From: Zanthoxylum bungeanum
Taxonomy: Eukaryota; Streptophyta; Magnoliopsida; Sapindales; Rutaceae
Assembly (NCBI GenBank): GCA_019454045.1
Contig: SKCR01035541.1
Location: forward strand, 234,972-298,971
Reading direction: 5' to 3'
DNA length: 64,000 bases
Part shown: positions 61,382-64,000 of the stretch, in pieces
Layout of the letters: every line of letters starts with the position of its first letter
Position numbering within the stretch: position 1 is the stretch's first letter
Program-made: the position numbers and the translations under genes
The notes under the pieces: generated by a model
The model's input: only the letters and a program-made list of their open reading frames with translations
Databases searched by the model: none
Told to the model about the DNA's origin: nothing

Positions 61382-61389
61382 GCATATTC
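61382..61389 (-). promoter_or_regulatory. P1BS site (PHR1 binding)
   Basis: The plus strand reads gcatattc, a perfect match to GNATATNC, the palindromic site bound by PHR1 in phosphate-starvation genes. It lies about 160 bp upstream of the start codon and 60 bp beyond the TATA box. Confidence 0.65.
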
Positions 61390-61598
61390 AATTTTTGTGG
61401 CAAGTAAAAAGCAAACCATACAAGTCTCTTTTTTCCCAATAACGTCTCTAGAATTGTCGTTTTGTTTATCAATAAAACAATGTAGCAATGTGTATGTGGT
61501 TCCAAATTAATCCTAGCCATTGGTTTATTGACTTTGATGTGATCACGGGATCAAAGTGTCAGATGGGCGTGAAGTTTTGGGATGGAGCGCCCTCCAGC

Positions 61599-61604
61599 CA
61601 CGTG
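61599..61604. promoter_or_regulatory. G-box (CACGTG)
   Basis: A perfect CACGTG core within gccacgtgc, about 380 bp upstream of the phosphatase start codon. G-boxes bind bHLH and bZIP factors. Its role here is unproven. Confidence 0.45.
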
Positions 61605-63680
61605 CTTTAAATCTGGACCGTTGGATTGAGCGGATTCTAGTAATTTTTTTTATTGAAACCCTGTGCCCGAAGTTTTTTTAGGTTTTTCAGAGAATTATCG
61701 ATAATATTTAAAAATATATAAATTCTAAAATTGTATCCTTCAATCCAACCAAAAATTATTCTATATTTTTAATATATTTTACAATCATTAAGTAGACCAA
61801 TAAACATTGAGTTCCTTTTTTAAGTCTCTGTGATTGGTCAAGGAAATTGTTCCCCCCTTTCCCTTTCCAATACTCTTTCTCGGAGTCTCTCTCAAATGAC
61901 ACTAATACTCGTACTCCTTTAAATAAATTATTATTTTTATTTGATTATTTTATTTTCTTATTTCACTTTTGATTTAATTATTTTATTTGAATTTTTGATT
62001 TAATTCTTTTATTTTTACTCATTTATTTTTTATTTATATTTTTTTACTCGTTTACTTATTTTATAGTCTTTATATATTTATTTTTTATTTGTTTAATAAA
62101 CCTTATATATATATATATTTTATTTATTCTTCTTTTAATTCTTTATTAATTTATTTTATACTACTTAGATTAAAATAATAAATAGTGTTAAGGATATTAA
62201 TGTCATTTAAATGGGAGAGATAGAATGGGGAAAACACCTCTGAACAAGATTCTGGTGGAGTTATTTTTATGGTTAATGTTGATCCAGAAATGGTGGGAGA
62301 ATCAGAATAGAATATTCTTCAGGAATTGAATTCTCAGTAGTAGGCCAACTTTGAAATGCACTTGCCACTTAAAATGGAATATCCTGAGACTAATTCTAAT
62401 TTCTAATCCAGGTTGATTCCTGGTAACTTTCATCAGTGGCTGCTATCCTTTTAAAAAATAATCCCACTCGAATTCACATTTTGGAATTGGAGAATGACAT
62501 AATTCCTTATTTAGTTAATATTATTTTTTATGAAATTAATTAATTAGTATATATTGTTGTGCCAATTGATGAAGGAAGCCGATTCCTTGCAAATTACTAA
62601 AATATTTCGATGGGATTTGCCTAACTTATCTTCTATCTTGTTTTAGTTATATGAGGTAAGGACTTTTGTAACCACTAATATTAAATTGTTTTTAAATTTA
62701 GTTATCTTATGGTTTATGAATTTCCCTTATTAGATAAATTTTTATCTTTAGGGTGCATATGGGACGGGGAGCTGCCTAATTAGCTTACATTAGTTTTTTT
62801 TTTTTTTTATGTATTTAAATCTAATTAAAAAAAAAAAACACATTTTCATTAAATAGAAAACAAACCGCTAGAAAAAAAATTATATATTTATATATACACA
62901 CAAAAGAACGTGATTTGATGGTATAAGATTAAAAATCTGAACTGCAGGTCCTGGGTTTAATCCAGGAGATGCGTTTTTTTGTAAGAACCGGAGATTTTAC
63001 CCGCTCGTTTAAGCCCTGATCGGATGATTTAATGACGAGATTTTCAACGTTTATATATATATATTAATGAGACAATCAAACTCTACCCAAAAAAAAACCA
63101 CAGAATTGACTGAATGTGCAAATCTCATTCATTTAGGGAGAGTAATACTTCCATACTTCTTATAATTTATATTTACCATCTAGGTCTGATAAATTTTAAA
63201 TATTCCATTTAATTTAAATTAACTAAATTTATTTGTAAAAATATTACATTTATTCTTAGAAAGCATATTTCTTTTTCCATTACTATGTTAATATTAGAAT
63301 GAAATAAATATTAAAAATTTATCAGATAAACTGCAAAACAATATTTAAGATGTTATGGTAGATGTTATAATTTAATAAGAACTCAGTAGGACATTCAATT
63401 GTTTTCAAACTTCTTTGAAAAACGATTTGTTGGTCTGTTTGTCGTTATTATGTTCAAAAAACGTTTAAAGGCATCGATCAAGAATTTATGTTTTGATAAC
63501 GTGATTTTGAAAATACTTTTTAAGTGGTTTTCCAAAAATCAAGTATTTATTTTAAAAATCTCCGAAAAACCGATTTTACGGAAATCCTAAGCACCTCTCA
63601 TTTATCTTTGGTGCATATGGTAGATGATGTCTAAGATATTGGGTCCCTCCAACATTATATGCATGCTTCTTCTAGAGTTG
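61605..63680. other. AT-rich intergenic sequence upstream of the phosphatase
   Basis: No gene is supported. It contains T-rich runs (61900-62160), a TA run near 62107, and at about 62907-63050 a possible decayed SINE with ggtcctgggtttaatccagg as a B-box-like element but no clear target duplication. Confidence 0.6.
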
Positions 63681-63695
63681 AAATTTGGTTACCTC

Positions 63696-63874
63696 ACCAA
63701 CGAGTGGTTGGTTGAGTGGTAGCTGACTCAATCCTAGGAGGCTCGACTGGGTATGCTCCCCAGTTCGAGTCCCGCTAGAGTCACCATCGTTGGGAGGACC
63801 ATACCGTACAGCTCTCGGTCCGAATCCGGATTAGTCAAGCCCAATGTGGCACTGGATACCGAGTGGGGAACCAA
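63696..63874 (+). mobile_element. tRNA-derived SINE with perfect 15-bp target duplications
   Basis: The body begins accaacgagtggttggttgag, with an A-box-like tggttgagtggtagctg and a B-box gttcgagtcccgc. The tail is a short A run. The duplications aaatttggttacctc at 63681-63695 and 63875-63889 are identical. Confidence 0.9.
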
Positions 63875-64000
63875 AAATTTGGTTACCTCTGTCATTTTAA
63901 TTAGCTTCTGATATATTATCCATTTTTGCTTTACATGCATGCATGGATTATTATTAATTTTTTTTTTTTGAAACTTGATAATCTAAATGGAATAATAATT

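Noticed and set aside
62907..63050. A third SINE
   Set aside because: Only a B-box-like word and a tRNA-like stretch are seen; no target duplication or tail, so it was not called.
63399..63590. Open frame of 63 residues near the right edge
   Set aside because: It is a low-complexity Phe/Lys-rich frame in AT-rich sequence without any support.

Overview
The window is nuclear DNA of a flowering plant, most likely a eudicot. The evidence is nested Ty3/gypsy and Ty1/copia retrotransposons with plant-type primer sites, a RICESLEEPER-like hAT element, tRNA-derived SINEs, and intron-containing genes for a plant HAD phosphatase. The species cannot be told from the sequence. Only one gene looks intact: a minus-strand, four-exon phosphatase of the phosphoethanolamine/pyrophosphatase (PEPC1/PS2) family at 59932-61221. 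A decayed tandem paralogue lies beside it at 56830-58489.

Positions 1002-53934 are one nested stack of transposons whose order can be read from target-site duplications (TSDs). An old hAT element (TSD tttggcag/tttggcat) was split by a Tat-type gypsy element, Gypsy-1 (3870-53751, TSD taacg). Gypsy-1 was then hit three times: by Copia-A in its second RNase H domain (8596-32894, TSD catag), by a copia solo LTR (36882-39349, TSD gaatc), and by Copia-B in its 3' LTR (41607-53551, TSD ggtaa/gttaa). The 5' LTR of Copia-B carries a further solo LTR (43454-45866, TSD agaat). Inside the 5' LTR of Copia-A lies a second Tat-like element, Gypsy-2 (from 9068). It holds a minus-strand Copia-C (from 14090), which holds a non-autonomous minus-strand LTR element D (19894-25211). 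The right ends of Copia-C and Gypsy-2 and part of Copia-A are missing, apparently through one deletion ending near 27045.

The most unusual content is in Gypsy-2. It has an LTR, primer site and gag start but no pol. Instead it carries 30-bp tandem repeats followed by three cellular gene fragments, all on the plus strand and without visible introns: HSP90, an RFI2-like RING E3 ligase and a purple acid phosphatase. This looks like serial capture of spliced transcripts by a retrotransposon. Gypsy-1 also has an intron-bearing antisense ORF and long 3' tandem repeats, both known hallmarks of the Tat lineage.

Right of the stack (53943-64000) is ordinary AT-rich gene space: a small MITE, two SINEs with clear TSDs, the phosphatase pseudogene, and the intact phosphatase gene with a TATA box, a perfect PHR1-binding (P1BS) site and a G-box upstream. 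About 285 bp at the far left (141-425) is homologous to 55571-55825 on the right, so the stack sits between two copies of an older local duplication.
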